64,000 bases of DNA from Solidesulfovibrio magneticus RS-1 (GTDB lineage: Bacteria; Desulfobacterota; Desulfovibrionia; Desulfovibrionales; Desulfovibrionaceae): the NCBI RefSeq assembly GCF_000010665.1, contig NC_012796.1:62001-126000 (forward strand), written 5' to 3'. Each line of letters begins with the position of its first letter. The stretch's first letter is position 1. Under the pieces are notes generated by a model. That model was not told the origin of the DNA. It did no database searches and was given only the letters and a program-made list of their open reading frames with translations. The position numbers and the translations under genes were made by a program. This document shows positions 1-8,918 of the stretch, in pieces.

Positions 1-1150
1 TCTTGCCCTCCTCGGCCATGGCGAGGGCGGACTCCCGATCGGCGGCCAGAGCCATGACGGCGTCGGCGATGGCTTCCGGATCGCGCTGGGCCACCAGCCG
101 GCCGGTGACGCCGTCTTCCACCACCTCGGGGATGCCGCAGACGTCGGTGGCCACCACGGGGATGCGGTGGGCCAGGGCTTCCATGATGACGTTGGGGATG
201 CCGTCGCGGTCGCCGGACGGGTGGACCACGCTTGGCATGATGAAAATGTCTGTTGCGGCGTAGAGTTCGCTCATGCGGTCGTGGCTGACGAACCCGGGCA
301 GAAACACCCGGGCGCGCAGGCCGTGGATGCGGATGCGCCGGCGGATAAGCGCCGTGGGCAGGGGCAGGCCGGCCCCGACCAGGGTGAGCTGGAAGGGGAA
401 CCCCCGCCGGGCCAGCAGGGCGCAGGCGTCGATGAGGACGTCAAAGCCCTTGGTGCGGCAAAAGCGGCCCACGGCCAGGAGCCGGTAGGGCGGCTCCAGG
501 TGCACAGGCGAGACGTCGCGGCCGGTGAGCGTCAGGCTGTTGTAGATCTGGCGGATCTTGGCGGCGGCGTCCGGGGCCGTGGCGTGCAAGTGGGCGATGT
601 TGGCCTTGTTGTTGGTGTGGATGGCGGCGGCGGCGCGCATTTTCTCGGCCAGGGCCCCGTCGGGCGGATAGATGTCGCCGGCCCGGGCGGAAAAGGAAAA
701 GGGGATGCCGGACAGGCGCGAGGCCACCCAGGCGGCCGTGGCCGGGCCGTTGGCCCAGCCGGCGTGGATGTGCTCGATGCCGTCGGCCAGGAATTTGCGG
801 GCCAGGGAAAAGCCGGCGCACATGGCGAAGACGTTCTCGCCGGCCACCTCCAGGCAGCTCCAGCGCCGCCAGGGGATGGTGGCCAGAATGGCGGCGGTTT
901 CGATGGGTCGCCTAACGGCCCACCAAGCCATGTCGGCCAGGATACGCGGGATGGACCGGGCGCCCAGACGGGCGACCGTCGGGGCCACGGCGGCCATCTG
1001 GGGCGACAAGTGCTTACGGGCCTCGCCGTACAGGGCGTGGACGCAAAAGGGCATGCCGGCCGCCTTGGCGTTTTCCACCTCCCGGAAAATGAAGGTTTCC
1101 GAGGGCAGGGGATACCAAAGCAGGATATAGGCGGTCTTGGGAAGGCTCAA
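1..1150 (-). CDS. Glycosyltransferase family 4 protein, C-terminus cut by window edge
   Basis: Read on the minus strand, this frame stays open from about 1150 to the window edge. It encodes a GT-B fold glycosyltransferase that would move a sugar from a nucleotide-sugar donor onto a surface glycan. The N-terminal half starts KTAYILLWYPLPSETFIFRE. The C-terminal half has the donor-site pattern AVGRFCRTKGFDVLIDA, then LPGFVSHDRM, then MPSVVHPSGDRDGIPNVIMEA and PVVATDVCGIPEVVEDG, which is the GT4 E-x7-E type region. The start is uncertain: the best in-frame candidate is TTG at 1150, with no clear ribosome site. The opposite strand also stays open because of the high GC content, but it encodes nothing recognisable. 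Substrate cannot be inferred. Confidence 0.85.
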   Translation of the reverse strand, partial: MSLPKTAYILLWYPLPSETFIFREVENAKAAGMPFCVHALYGEARKHLSPQMAAVAPTVARLGARSIPRILADMAWWAVRRPIETAAILATIPWRRWSCLEVAGENVFAMCAGFSLARKFLADGIEHIHAGWANGPATAAWVASRLSGIPFSFSARAGDIYPPDGALAEKMRAAAAIHTNNKANIAHLHATAPDAAAKIRQIYNSLTLTGRDVSPVHLEPPYRLLAVGRFCRTKGFDVLIDACALLARRGFPFQLTLVGAGLPLPTALIRRRIRIHGLRARVFLPGFVSHDRMSELYAATDIFIMPSVVHPSGDRDGIPNVIMEALAHRIPVVATDVCGIPEVVEDGVTGRLVAQRDPEAIADAVMALAADRESALAMAEEGK

Positions 1151-1374
1151 ATGTTTGCTCGCCGGATGATCGCTTGGCGTTGGGTGACGCAGGCGACTTG
1201 TAGTCCAGGCGGGCGTGCCTGTAAAGGCGCGCTCCCGCGCCGGCAAAAGCTTGCGCCCGCTGTCCCGAACGGCTAAGGGACTACATGGGGCCTGCCGCAA
1301 CCGGCGGCCTTGGGGATCGGGCGGCGGCAAAAAACACGAAGGCCTTGCGGGGCTGACGGCAGGCGAGGACGGCC

Positions 1375-2337
1375 ATGGCGCAGACCAATATTTTGCTCGA
1401 GGCGGGGACCAACGAACTCGAAATCATCGAGTTCTACATCGACGAGGCCACCGAACCCGGGGCCAAGCCGTACCGGGCTTATTACGGCGTCAACGTGGCC
1501 AAGGTGCTGGAGATCATCCGGCTGCCCAAGGTGACGGGGATGCCGCAAACGCCGCACCCGTGCGTCATTGGCACCTTTAATCTGCGCTCCCGGGTCATTC
1601 CGCTCATTGACCTGTCCATGTGGCTGGGCAAGCCCATGGCTCGTGATGAGAACACCAAGGTCATCGTCTCGGAATTCAACAAGGTCATTAACGCCTTCAT
1701 GGTTTCGGGCGTCACCCGCATCCATCGCCTGAGCTGGTCCGAGGTGGAGCCGCCGTCGGGCTACGTGGCCCAGTTCGCGGCCAACAATTTCACCGGCGTG
1801 GTGAAGTTCCCGGACCACATCGTGCTCATCCTCGACATGGAGCAGATCATCTGGGACTTAAACCCCGCCCTGGCCATGAAGACGGATCGCCAGCGCGCAG
1901 AGGCGGCTATCCCCGAACCCGAGCGTTCGGCTTACAAGACGTTGGTGGTGGACGACTCCAACTCCATCCGCCGGCTCATCGCCACCTATCTGGAGAAGGA
2001 CGGCTTCGAAGTCATCCAGGACGTCAACGGCCAAAACGCCTGGGACCGTCTGGCGGAATGGCGCGAGGCCGCGACCAAGGGCGGCAAGCCCCTGACGTCC
2101 AGCGTCAATCTTGTCGTGACCGACATCGAAATGCCGTCAATGGACGGCCATACCCTGTGCAAGAAGATCAAGGACGACCCGGTGCTCAAGCAGCTGCCGG
2201 TGGTGCTTTTTTCGTCGCTTATTAACGACCAGCTCTACCACAAGGGGCTCTCGGTGGGAGCCGACGACCAGGTCACCAAGCCCGAGGTCGGCACCCTGGC
2301 CGAGCGCGCCCGCAAGCTCATCGAAGCCAGCCGGTAG
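1375..2337 (+). CDS. cheV: CheV-type chemotaxis coupling protein (CheW domain + receiver)
   Basis: This 320-aa protein links chemoreceptors to the CheA kinase and tunes adaptation. Residues about 12-165 form a CheW-like domain (VAKVLEIIRLPKVTGMP, then GTFNLRSRVIPLIDL). Residues about 187-318 form a response-regulator receiver. The receiver keeps the acidic pair D193/D194, the likely phosphorylated D250 in VVTDIEMPSMDG, and K302 in VTKPE. The length fits the CheV family. The start at 1375 follows a GGCGAGGA-like ribosome site. No other chemotaxis gene is next to it, so it is probably a stand-alone adaptor. A PilZ-domain gene follows 80 bases downstream, which puts two signalling proteins side by side. 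Confidence 0.95.
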   Translation: MAQTNILLEAGTNELEIIEFYIDEATEPGAKPYRAYYGVNVAKVLEIIRLPKVTGMPQTPHPCVIGTFNLRSRVIPLIDLSMWLGKPMARDENTKVIVSEFNKVINAFMVSGVTRIHRLSWSEVEPPSGYVAQFAANNFTGVVKFPDHIVLILDMEQIIWDLNPALAMKTDRQRAEAAIPEPERSAYKTLVVDDSNSIRRLIATYLEKDGFEVIQDVNGQNAWDRLAEWREAATKGGKPLTSSVNLVVTDIEMPSMDGHTLCKKIKDDPVLKQLPVVLFSSLINDQLYHKGLSVGADDQVTKPEVGTLAERARKLIEASR

Positions 2338-2417
2338 CGTTGCCGGGAGCGATGACGGCAGCGGCAAGGCCCGCCTGGTTTTGACCGGACAGGATGTTTC
2401 AAGGACGGTCGCCATCC

Positions 2418-3119
2418 ATGCACATGCTGCTTGTGGCCCGCCGGGGCCAGGCCCGGGATCGTATCGTGGCCGAGCTGACGCGCCTTGGCGCGGCCTGCGA
2501 CGTGGCCGAAACGCCCGGGGAGCTGCTCCGAGCTGCCCGATGCCGCCGGTATAACGGCGTGCTGTTCGACGTGCCGACGCTGGTGCGGGAAAAACAGTTC
2601 GACAAGCGCGTGCTGCAACGCCTGGCCGAGATCTATCCCTCAGCGCGCCTCAAATACGATCCCGGCACGGACACAGTTTTTGCTCTGGGCGCGGACGCCG
2701 GGCCGCCGTCCCGGGACGGGCTGTCGGTTTTTACCGCCGCCTGCCGCGATTTCCTGCCGCGCAGCCTGCGGCGCGGCGAGCGGGTGGAGGCCAACCTGCC
2801 GGCCGTGCTGTGGCGCGCGCCGCCGGCCGGCGACGGCGGCGAAAAGACCTGCACGGTCAATGTTTCCTATCTCGGTTGTTTTTTATTCACCACGGCGTCC
2901 TGGGAGATTGGCCAGGACGCCTGGGTGGTGTTCCCGGACGTGAGCGACGTGCCGGTGCGCACGCGGGTGGCCTGGCACGAGGCCTGGGCGCTACGGCGCT
3001 CGGTGCCGGGCGTGGGGCTGGCGTTTCTGGAGATGCCCGAGGTGCTTTTCACGGAGTTGGGGCAGCTCGGCTGCGAAGCCGACGAGATGGATATTGCCTG
3101 TCCGGGCAAAGCGCTTTAA
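2418..3119 (+). CDS. PilZ-domain protein with N-terminal receiver-like region
   Basis: Encodes about 233 aa. The C-terminal half has PilZ features: the RRGERVEANLPAVLWR stretch (RxxxR-type) followed by TVNVSYLGCFLF (N/DxSxxG). PilZ domains usually bind cyclic di-GMP. The first ~100 residues (MHMLLVARRGQARDRIVAEL, later GVLFDVPTLVREKQFD) look like a degenerate receiver or a divergent N-terminal domain. I chose the ATG at 2418 because AAGGA sits about 11 bases upstream; an in-frame ATG at 2394 has no ribosome site. It follows cheV in the same direction. c-di-GMP binding is inferred from the motif; the target is unknown. Confidence 0.8.
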   Translation: MHMLLVARRGQARDRIVAELTRLGAACDVAETPGELLRAARCRRYNGVLFDVPTLVREKQFDKRVLQRLAEIYPSARLKYDPGTDTVFALGADAGPPSRDGLSVFTAACRDFLPRSLRRGERVEANLPAVLWRAPPAGDGGEKTCTVNVSYLGCFLFTTASWEIGQDAWVVFPDVSDVPVRTRVAWHEAWALRRSVPGVGLAFLEMPEVLFTELGQLGCEADEMDIACPGKAL

Positions 3120-3132
3120 AGAGGCTGTCTGC

Positions 3133-3222
3133 GGAGGGATGGCCGAGCGGTTTAAGGCGGTGGTCTTGAAAACCATTGGCGGGGAAACCCGTCCGGGGGT
3201 TCAAATCCCTCTCCCTCCGCCA
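3133..3222 (+). tRNA. tRNA-Ser (anticodon TGA)
   Basis: A 90-nt cloverleaf with acceptor arm GGAGGGA pairing with TCCCTCC, the D-loop GGCCGAGCGGTTTAAGGC, an anticodon loop CTTGAAAA reading TGA, a long variable arm as in class II tRNAs, and a T-loop GGTTCAAAT. CCA is encoded at 3220-3222. It starts 13 bases after the PilZ gene stops, so it may be read through from that gene or have its own promoter. Confidence 0.97.
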
Positions 3223-3275
3223 GTTTTTCACCATGCGGGCGCGCCTGTCCAAGGCCCCCCCGGAGTTCCTGCCCC

Positions 3276-3932
3276 ATGAAGGACATTCCTCGTTTCCTGG
3301 CTGGATTCAAGAACTTCCAGCGCACCTATTTCTGCGATGGCAGCACTTTTTTTGCCGATCTCAAGCGCGGCCAGACGCCAAAGGTCCTGGTCATCGCCTG
3401 CTCCGACTCCCGCGTGGACCCGGCCATCCTCACCGGCTGCGAACCAGGCGACATGTTCGTGGTGCGAAACGTGGCCAACCTCGTGCCGCCCTACGAAAAA
3501 ACCCCGGGCAACCACGGCGTCAGCGCCGCCGTGGAATACGCCGTGCGGGTGCTTGGCGTGGAGCACGTCATTGTGCTGGGCCATTCCTGCTGCGGCGGCA
3601 TCCAGGCGCTCATGCACCCCCAAAAGGAAAAGCTCGGCGAATTCATCGCCCCCTGGGTCAGGATCGCCGAACCGGCCCTGCGCGAGGTCAACGAGAAACT
3701 GTCCGACAAGGACTTTCATCTGCGCCAGCACGCCTGCGAAAAGGCCGCCGTCCTCGTGTCGCTGGAAAACCTGCTGACCTTCCCCTGGGTGTTCGAACGC
3801 GTCATGCGCGGCGAAATGCATCTGCACGGCTGGTATTTCGATCTGGAGCGCGGCGAACTCCTGAGCTACCTGCCCGAAACCGGCAGCTTCGAACCCTTGG
3901 TGGCACGCTGCGAAACCAAACCCGCGCCATGA
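3276..3932 (+). CDS. Beta-class carbonic anhydrase
   Basis: A 218-aa cytoplasmic enzyme that interconverts CO2 and bicarbonate. The zinc site of the beta class is complete: C42 and D44 in ACSDSRVDP, H103 and C106 in LGHSCCGG. R46 forms the expected dyad with D44. The NVANLVPPYE segment after the first motif is also typical. Length matches single-domain bacterial beta enzymes. The start at 3276 opens MKDIPRFLAGFKNFQ. It lies 54 bases after the tRNA-Ser gene with no operon partner. It could supply bicarbonate for carboxylation, including the carbamoyl phosphate used by pyrB elsewhere in the window, but that link is only general. Confidence 0.95.
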   Translation: MKDIPRFLAGFKNFQRTYFCDGSTFFADLKRGQTPKVLVIACSDSRVDPAILTGCEPGDMFVVRNVANLVPPYEKTPGNHGVSAAVEYAVRVLGVEHVIVLGHSCCGGIQALMHPQKEKLGEFIAPWVRIAEPALREVNEKLSDKDFHLRQHACEKAAVLVSLENLLTFPWVFERVMRGEMHLHGWYFDLERGELLSYLPETGSFEPLVARCETKPAP

Positions 3933-4068
3933 GCCGCCGGGCGGCTGTCAGGCCTGGGGATCCGGTCCGTGCCGCCCTGGCGATGGTTGGTCCGGCACGA
4001 TGGCGCCACTGCGGCCCAAACCCTCCGCCTCGGCCCGGCGACAGCCCCGCCCAGGCCCGCTGCCGGCC

Positions 4069-4986
4069 ATGAAACGCGCCATCGCCACCCTGGTCGTGGG
4101 CGAAGCCTGCCGCAAGCGCTTCGCCGCCCACGCCGCCGAAAGCGTTCGAGCCTACGCCAAGTCCCACGGCTTGGCCCTGGTCGTTCTCGACAAGCCCATC
4201 GACGATTCGCCGCGCGGTCGCGCCCGCAGCCCGGCCTGGCAGAAATGTCTGCTTTTCGACGTCCCCAAACTGCGGGCCTGCGACCAGGTGCTGTGGCTCG
4301 ACGCCGACATCGCCGTCGCCCCGGGCGCGCCCGACGTCTTTGACGGCGTGCCGCCCGGAACCCTGGGCGCGGTGGAGCAGTTTTCCAGCCCCACGCCGGC
4401 CGACTACGCCACCGCCCAGGCTGCCACGCGCCGCCGCCTCGCGGCCATTGGGGCCAGTCTGGCCGACGACGACACGCCCCAGGCCTTCTACCGCCACTAC
4501 GGCTTCGAGGACGGCCCGGATGCCGTGGTCCAGACCGGGGTCATGGTCCTCACGCCCGAATCCCACGGTCCGGCCATGGCCGCCGCTTACGCCGAGGACC
4601 GCCGGCCCGACAGCCGGTCCATGCTCTACGAAATGCGCCCCCTGTCCTATCATCTGCTGCAAAACGGCCCGGTTGCCTGGCTTGACCCCCGGTTCAACGC
4701 CCTCTGGGCCACGAGCCTGGCCAACCACTATCCCTTTCTGATGGACCCGGCCTTTCTGGCCGCCTGCCGCGATCGGCCCGACATCCTGGCCCGGCTCAAG
4801 GCCGGCTGCGTCGCCGCGGCCCTTGCCCGCGCCCACTTCCTGCATTTTGCCGGCGCGGCCGAGGACATGGCGTTTTTGTCAAAAAAACGTGACGATGCCT
4901 CCGGCGGCCGGGGGCCTGATGCCCCCGGACCCCCCAAATGGGTAAAGGGGCAGGCGGGTCTTGCCCTGAAGCGGCGGCGGCGGTAG
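4069..4986 (+). CDS. DxD-motif glycosyltransferase-like protein
   Basis: Encodes about 305 aa. The stretch CDQVLWLDADIAVAPGAP has the hydrophobic-DxD pattern of GT-A transferases that hold a nucleotide-sugar through a metal (galactosyltransferase GMA12/MNN10-like or GT8-like). Later parts include TGVMVLTPESHGPAM and LDPRFNALWA, which also fit that fold. I take the ATG at 4069 (MKRAIATLVVGEACRKRF) instead of upstream in-frame starts, because the 23 residues before it are low-complexity Pro/Arg/Ala. The last ~30 codons run through a GC-rich palindrome (4897-4942), so the native C-terminus has probably been replaced by repeat-encoded sequence ending in Lys-Arg-Arg-Arg-Arg. Acceptor unknown. Confidence 0.75.
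   Translation: MKRAIATLVVGEACRKRFAAHAAESVRAYAKSHGLALVVLDKPIDDSPRGRARSPAWQKCLLFDVPKLRACDQVLWLDADIAVAPGAPDVFDGVPPGTLGAVEQFSSPTPADYATAQAATRRRLAAIGASLADDDTPQAFYRHYGFEDGPDAVVQTGVMVLTPESHGPAMAAAYAEDRRPDSRSMLYEMRPLSYHLLQNGPVAWLDPRFNALWATSLANHYPFLMDPAFLAACRDRPDILARLKAGCVAAALARAHFLHFAGAAEDMAFLSKKRDDASGGRGPDAPGPPKWVKGQAGLALKRRRR
4897..4942. repeat. GC-rich palindromic repeat, copy 1 (inside a coding end)
   Basis: Contains GCCTCCGGCGGCCGGGGGCC, then GCCCCCGGACCCCCCAAATG. The reverse complement of this whole unit appears at 9302-9352, and related cores are at 10531-10575 and 12356-12404. It can fold as a strong hairpin. Here it forms the last codons of the upstream glycosyltransferase-like gene. Confidence 0.85.
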
Positions 4987-5016
4987 GGGAGCGCCATGCG
5001 CTTGCCGGAGGAACCC

Positions 5017-5550
5017 ATGAAGCTGTCTGTCCTTTTCATCATCCTGTGCTGTCTGGCCCTGCCCGCGCTGTCGCGCGCCGGAGTGGTCCTTGAGGGCGAC
5101 GCCTGCCGCCAGGTGTTCGACAACCCCAAGGCCGAGCAGATCGCCTGCCAAACTGGTTTCCGCCTCGATCCGGTGACGCGCTCGCGTCTGGAGAGCAATT
5201 CCTTCGGCTTTGTCTCCGATCTGGCCTGCTCCGCCGTCATCACGGCCAAGCGCTCGGAAGTCGTTGCCCGGCTCCACGCCAAGGGCGACGTGGCTCTGCC
5301 GCCTCAGGAAGTGCGCTGCAATCTCGTCTCCGGCGGCGACCCGGTGCCGGTGCGCTTCCATCTCGCACCGGTGGTGCGCATCGACGCGTCCGGCCGCGCT
5401 GTGGACGCCCGGCTGGGCATCCGCGACCTCACCGGCATCCCCGAACCCCTGGCCACGGCCGTGGCCGAATTCCTCAACAGCGACCCCGGCCTGCGGCGCA
5501 GCATCGTGTCGGCGGCCAACGAGATTCTGCCTAATCTGCCACGGAAGTAG
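5017..5550 (+). CDS. Exported protein of unknown function
   Basis: Encodes about 177 aa. The ATG at 5017 is preceded by a strong GGAGGA site 4 bases away; an upstream in-frame ATG at 4996 lacks one. The N-terminus is a typical Sec signal peptide (MKLSVLFIILCCLALPALSR, cleavage near SRA/G), so the product is periplasmic or exported. The mature part has three or four cysteines (DACRQVF, QIACQTGF, DLACSAVI, VRCNLVSGG) that could form disulfides. I recognise no family. The preceding gene runs the same way with a 30-base gap, so the two may be cotranscribed. Confidence 0.75.
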   Translation: MKLSVLFIILCCLALPALSRAGVVLEGDACRQVFDNPKAEQIACQTGFRLDPVTRSRLESNSFGFVSDLACSAVITAKRSEVVARLHAKGDVALPPQEVRCNLVSGGDPVPVRFHLAPVVRIDASGRAVDARLGIRDLTGIPEPLATAVAEFLNSDPGLRRSIVSAANEILPNLPRK

Positions 5551-5607
5551 GGAGCATTCTTCCCGGCTTGCGGTACGGGACAGCCCGGTCTGGCGGTCGC
5601 GGGCCGC

Positions 5608-7011
5608 TTATTGGGCCGGCGTGAGCGCGCGCACGGCAAAGGCGCGAACCGTTAGGCCCTGGCCCGGCTTCCCGGTCCGGGTTTCCGTGCCCTGGTTGAA
5701 ATTGTAGGCCTTCGCTGTCGCGGCGTTGGGTTCTTCCCTGGACCACACCCAGGAACCGCCGCCGATTCCCGAAAAGAGCGGATCAATGTGGGCGGGCCAA
5801 TGCTTGCCGCCGGCGTAAAAGCCCGTTCCGGCCGTCAGGCGGGGATCATGCAACGTCGCCAGTTGCGCGATGCTCGGCAAGCCCCAGCCCTTGCCGCAGG
5901 CAGCCAGGCTTTTTGCCCAGTCCCGGGCCTGGTCGAAGGTCATGTCGACATCCGGACCGACGAACCACTCGAGCTTGTTGACGGCGTCCGCGACGGCGCC
6001 GCAGGGCGTCCGGGTGAAACGGCCGCCGGCAGACGCGTTGTCGCGGTGCGGGGTGGCCGGGGCGGAAGACGTCGGGACCGAACTTGTCGGATCCAGGCCT
6101 ATGGTCTTGCTGGTCAAGGCGTTGCAGCGGACAATGGTTGCCTTGACGTTGGCGATGAAGTTGCTGCGCTGCGTCGCATCCAGGTCAGGAAGCGCCCGAT
6201 GCAGGACATCCGAGGACTCCGTGTCCGACTTGCCGGCCATGATGGCATAAAACAAGATATTCACGGCGTTGGCGTACAGGACTTCCTTGTCCAGCGGTTC
6301 CCCGTAGCGGGGTTTCTTGCCGGGATCTGTGGCGTCGGCCAGCTCCTTGTGCAAAAGCGTCTCGTACAGGGCCGGTTTTTCGCCCGGCTTGGCGAAACGC
6401 CAAGTGTCGTCGGCAAAGACGAGGCAGGTGTCGGGGCGCGGCGCTGTCGCCGTGCACCAGCCGAAGGCGTCGGCATCGACCGCATCAAGATCCGTCCCCT
6501 TGGCGCAAATGCTGCTGACAGCGAGTTCTTTGCCGTTTTTCACGGCGTCGGGCGCTATCCCGTGGCCGCTGCCGGCGTCCACGACGGCCACGACCAATCC
6601 GCTTTCGGTCTTCGTCACGATGAGGTCCACGACGCAGCAATTCGCCCCTCCAGAATAGGTCGGGACAAACAGCGTGCGAAGGCCTTGGCGCGGGTAGTCG
6701 TCCACAACATAGGCGTCGTTGAGGTACGGTTCCTTGCGGAAAAGTTTGAAGGCGGGGATATCTTCTATTTGTTTGCCCTTGTACGAGACGACGACATTCT
6801 CCTTTGTCTCCTTGATCCGCAATCCATAAAAATCAATAGAGTTCTTGGCAAACGCCACAGCAGGTTCATTGGATTTCTTGAAGCGCTCGATGGGTATGAT
6901 CGTGGCGGCGAATGGCGGACTTGCCCAGGCAGTGAAAAACGCCAGAGTCAGGATGCAGACACAAGCCATGCGCCTGCCCAGGGAAAGCGCGTTGTCGGGG
7001 GCGATATTCAT
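5608..7011 (-). CDS. Exported protein with DUF1566/Lcl-like C-terminal domain
   Basis: A 467-aa protein with a signal peptide (ILTLAFFTAWASPPFAA). Residues about 40-310 are an unrecognised N-terminal region containing several cysteines (GGANCCVVDL, SSICAKG). Residues about 330-465 look like the Lcl C-terminal/DUF1566 module: LEWFVGPDVDMTFDQARDWA, then GWGLPSIAQLATLHD, then SWVWSREEPNAATAKAYNF. That module is common in secreted adhesion or cell-surface proteins. The gene converges on the gene ending at 5550, with 57 bases between them and no visible terminator. Function unknown. Confidence 0.75.
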   Translation of the reverse strand: MNIAPDNALSLGRRMACVCILTLAFFTAWASPPFAATIIPIERFKKSNEPAVAFAKNSIDFYGLRIKETKENVVVSYKGKQIEDIPAFKLFRKEPYLNDAYVVDDYPRQGLRTLFVPTYSGGANCCVVDLIVTKTESGLVVAVVDAGSGHGIAPDAVKNGKELAVSSICAKGTDLDAVDADAFGWCTATAPRPDTCLVFADDTWRFAKPGEKPALYETLLHKELADATDPGKKPRYGEPLDKEVLYANAVNILFYAIMAGKSDTESSDVLHRALPDLDATQRSNFIANVKATIVRCNALTSKTIGLDPTSSVPTSSAPATPHRDNASAGGRFTRTPCGAVADAVNKLEWFVGPDVDMTFDQARDWAKSLAACGKGWGLPSIAQLATLHDPRLTAGTGFYAGGKHWPAHIDPLFSGIGGGSWVWSREEPNAATAKAYNFNQGTETRTGKPGQGLTVRAFAVRALTPAQ

Positions 7012-7097
7012 AGGCCGGCTCCATCCCAGGCATTGCTTTTACGGCCAGTTTAGCCCCCGCCCTGGCCCATGGCAAGGCGACATGGCCGAAAACGCCA

Positions 7098-7131
7098 AAC
7101 GGCCGCGAGCTTTCGCCCGCGGCCGTTTTTT
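7098..7131. terminator. Rho-independent terminator downstream of hisG
   Basis: Stem AACGGCCGCG / CGCGGCCGTT with a short loop, flanked by a T run on the plus strand and A/T-rich sequence on the other side. It lies between hisG and the next minus-strand gene, so it probably ends hisI-hisG transcription. The stronger T tract is on the plus strand, so it may work both ways. Confidence 0.7.
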
Positions 7132-7149
7132 ATCGCTCTGGCTCGAAAG

Positions 7150-8031
7150 CTAGATGACCTTGTTGAGCGCGTATTCGATGATGCCCTCGGCCCCCAGGTC
7201 GTGGAGCTTGGGGATCAGGTCGCGCACGATGCCTTCGGTGACCACGATTTCCACCGACAGCCAGTCCTTATTGTAGAGATTGGCCACGGTGGGGGCGGTG
7301 AGGCTGGGCAGAAGGGCCATGATGGCCGGCATCTTCTCCTCGGGCACGTTCATCTTGAGGCCGACCAGGCCTTCGGCCCGCAGCGCGCCTTGCAGCATCA
7401 TGTTGAGGATCTCGATCTTGCGGCGTTTGAACGGGTCTTCCCAGGCCTTTTTGTTGGCAATGAGCTGGGTGTTGGTGGACAGCAGATCGGAGATGATGCG
7501 CAGCCCATGGGCCTTGATCGTGGTGCCGGTCTCGGTCACTTCCACGATGGCGTCGGCCAGGCCTTCGACCACCTTGGCTTCCGTCGCTCCCCAGGAGAAT
7601 TCCACTTCCACAGGGATGCCCGCGCCGGAGAAATACTGCTTGGTGAAGTTGCACAGCTCGGTGGCGATCTTCTTGCCGGCCAGATCCTCGGGGCGCTTGT
7701 AGGGCGAGTCGGCGGCCACGGCCAGCACCCAGCGGGCCGGGCGGTTGCTCACCTTGGAGTAGACGAGGTCAGCCACGACCACCACGTCGGACTCGTTTTC
7801 CAGAATCCAGTCCTTGCCGGTCAAGCCGCAGTCCAGGGTGCCGGACTCGACGTAACGCGACATTTCCTGGGCGCGGCACATGGAGCAGGTGATCTCGGGA
7901 TCGTTGATCTCCGGGAAGTAGTTGCGGTGGTGCATCCGGATCTTCCAGCCGGATTTTTCAAAAAGCGCGATGGTGGCGTCCTGGAGGGAGCCTTTGGGAA
8001 TGCCGAGTTTGAGCATGTTGTCGCCGGCCAT
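7150..8031 (-). CDS. hisG: ATP phosphoribosyltransferase, long form
   Basis: Catalyses the first step of histidine synthesis, joining ATP and PRPP. At 293 aa it is the long, self-sufficient form carrying a C-terminal ACT-like regulatory domain (about residues 215-290, with [20 protein letters not shown]), so it should be inhibited directly by histidine and needs no HisZ partner. The N-terminal catalytic part has [20 protein letters not shown] and the PRPP-loop-like stretch [20 protein letters not shown]. Its ATG overlaps the stop of hisI by one base (TAATG), showing translational coupling in a two-gene unit. The start at 8031 gives [15 protein letters not shown]; an internal Met at codon 6 is a possible alternative. 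Confidence 0.97.
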   Translation of the reverse strand: MAGDNMLKLGIPKGSLQDATIALFEKSGWKIRMHHRNYFPEINDPEITCSMCRAQEMSRYVESGTLDCGLTGKDWILENESDVVVVADLVYSKVSNRPARWVLAVAADSPYKRPEDLAGKKIATELCNFTKQYFSGAGIPVEVEFSWGATEAKVVEGLADAIVEVTETGTTIKAHGLRIISDLLSTNTQLIANKKAWEDPFKRRKIEILNMMLQGALRAEGLVGLKMNVPEEKMPAIMALLPSLTAPTVANLYNKDWLSVEIVVTEGIVRDLIPKLHDLGAEGIIEYALNKVI

Positions 8032-8405
8032 TATTTGTAGACCTCCTTGGGGTCGAAGACTTTCGGAGAACAGGTGCGTTCGCCGTCGCTGGTGATTTCG
8101 GTGAAGAAGCAGGACTTGTACCCTTCGTGGCAGGCCGCGCCGCCGATCTGCTCGACGAGCACCAGGATGGTGTCGGCGTCGCAGTCGAGGCGCACGCTAT
8201 GGACCTTTTGCACATGGCCGGAGGTGCCGCCCTTATGCCAGATCTTCTGGCGGCTGCGGCTGAAGTAATGGACTTCGCCGGTGGCCAGGGTTTTATCGTA
8301 GGCTTCCTCGTTCATGTAGGCGAGCATGAGCACCTCGCCGCTGCACGCTTCCTGGGCGATGGCGGGGACAAGGCCGCCGCACTTCGCGAAATCGGGTCGT
8401 TTCAT
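8031..8405 (-). CDS. hisI: Phosphoribosyl-AMP cyclohydrolase
   Basis: A 124-aa enzyme that opens the adenine ring of PR-AMP, the third step of histidine synthesis. The family's metal and catalytic motifs are present: [39 protein letters not shown], and [12 protein letters not shown], which supplies the zinc cysteines. It is the monofunctional form, without the HisE pyrophosphatase domain. It is translationally coupled to hisG downstream. No other his gene is near, so the rest of the pathway must lie elsewhere. Confidence 0.97.
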   Translation of the reverse strand: MKRPDFAKCGGLVPAIAQEACSGEVLMLAYMNEEAYDKTLATGEVHYFSRSRQKIWHKGGTSGHVQKVHSVRLDCDADTILVLVEQIGGAACHEGYKSCFFTEITSDGERTCSPKVFDPKEVYK

Positions 8406-8486
8406 CGAAATATTCCTTCGCGCTATGGAGTGCCGGTTGGCCGGCGGAAAACCGAACTGCTCAATAAAACTGGAGATTCAAGGGCG

Positions 8487-8918
8487 TCAGGGTTCGGTAA
8501 ACCTTTGCCCCGGCCGCATAAGCGGTTCAAAATGCTTTCGATTGAAGGAAAGCACGAGGTCAGCGCCGTTTTTTTCGGCTGCAATTACGTGCAGGGCATC
8601 GTAGACGCTGCCGCCGCTTCGGCCCTTGTCGGAAACCATGTCCAAGGCTTCCAGGTAATCGCGTCCGTCTAGAGATACGACGGTACTCGTCCTGACAATG
8701 CTTTCCCGCAGCAACGCCATGGCCGCAACGGGAGAAATTCTGGGACGTGAGGGGTACGTCGTCAGGCAGGCGTATGTTTCAGCCAAGCCGTGGGCTGCAA
8801 CTGCCATTTCGATCTCGCCTCGGCGGCTTTTCAAATACCAGGGAAACGCCCGCTGATGCATGGGATGGCTTTTCACCATGGCGGCGACAAGCACCGACGT
8901 GTCGAAAAACACCCTCAT
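8487..8918 (-). CDS. PIN-domain toxin, VapC-like
   Basis: A 143-aa PIN-domain ribonuclease. The acidic active site is readable: D6 in FFDTSVLVAA, E47 in HGLAETYACL, D107 in SVYDALHVIAA, then SFNRKHF near the end, in the usual VapC order. VapC toxins cut specific tRNAs or rRNA when freed from their antitoxin. The gene overlaps its AbrB-type partner upstream by 4 bases (ATGA), the standard antitoxin-first arrangement. The RNA target cannot be predicted from sequence. Confidence 0.9.
   Translation of the reverse strand: MRVFFDTSVLVAAMVKSHPMHQRAFPWYLKSRRGEIEMAVAAHGLAETYACLTTYPSRPRISPVAAMALLRESIVRTSTVVSLDGRDYLEALDMVSDKGRSGGSVYDALHVIAAEKNGADLVLSFNRKHFEPLMRPGQRFTEP

Noticed and set aside
167-1276. 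Long plus-strand open frame opposite the glycosyltransferase
   Set aside because: Gly/Ala/Arg-rich, low-complexity product; the minus strand carries clear GT4 motifs. A GC-rich shadow.
5788-7053. 421-codon plus-strand frame
   Set aside because: Opposite the exported protein gene with signal peptide and DUF1566-like domain; no recognisable motif.
7069-8040. 323-codon plus-strand frame
   Set aside because: Exactly opposite hisG; His/Gly/Asp-rich shadow.
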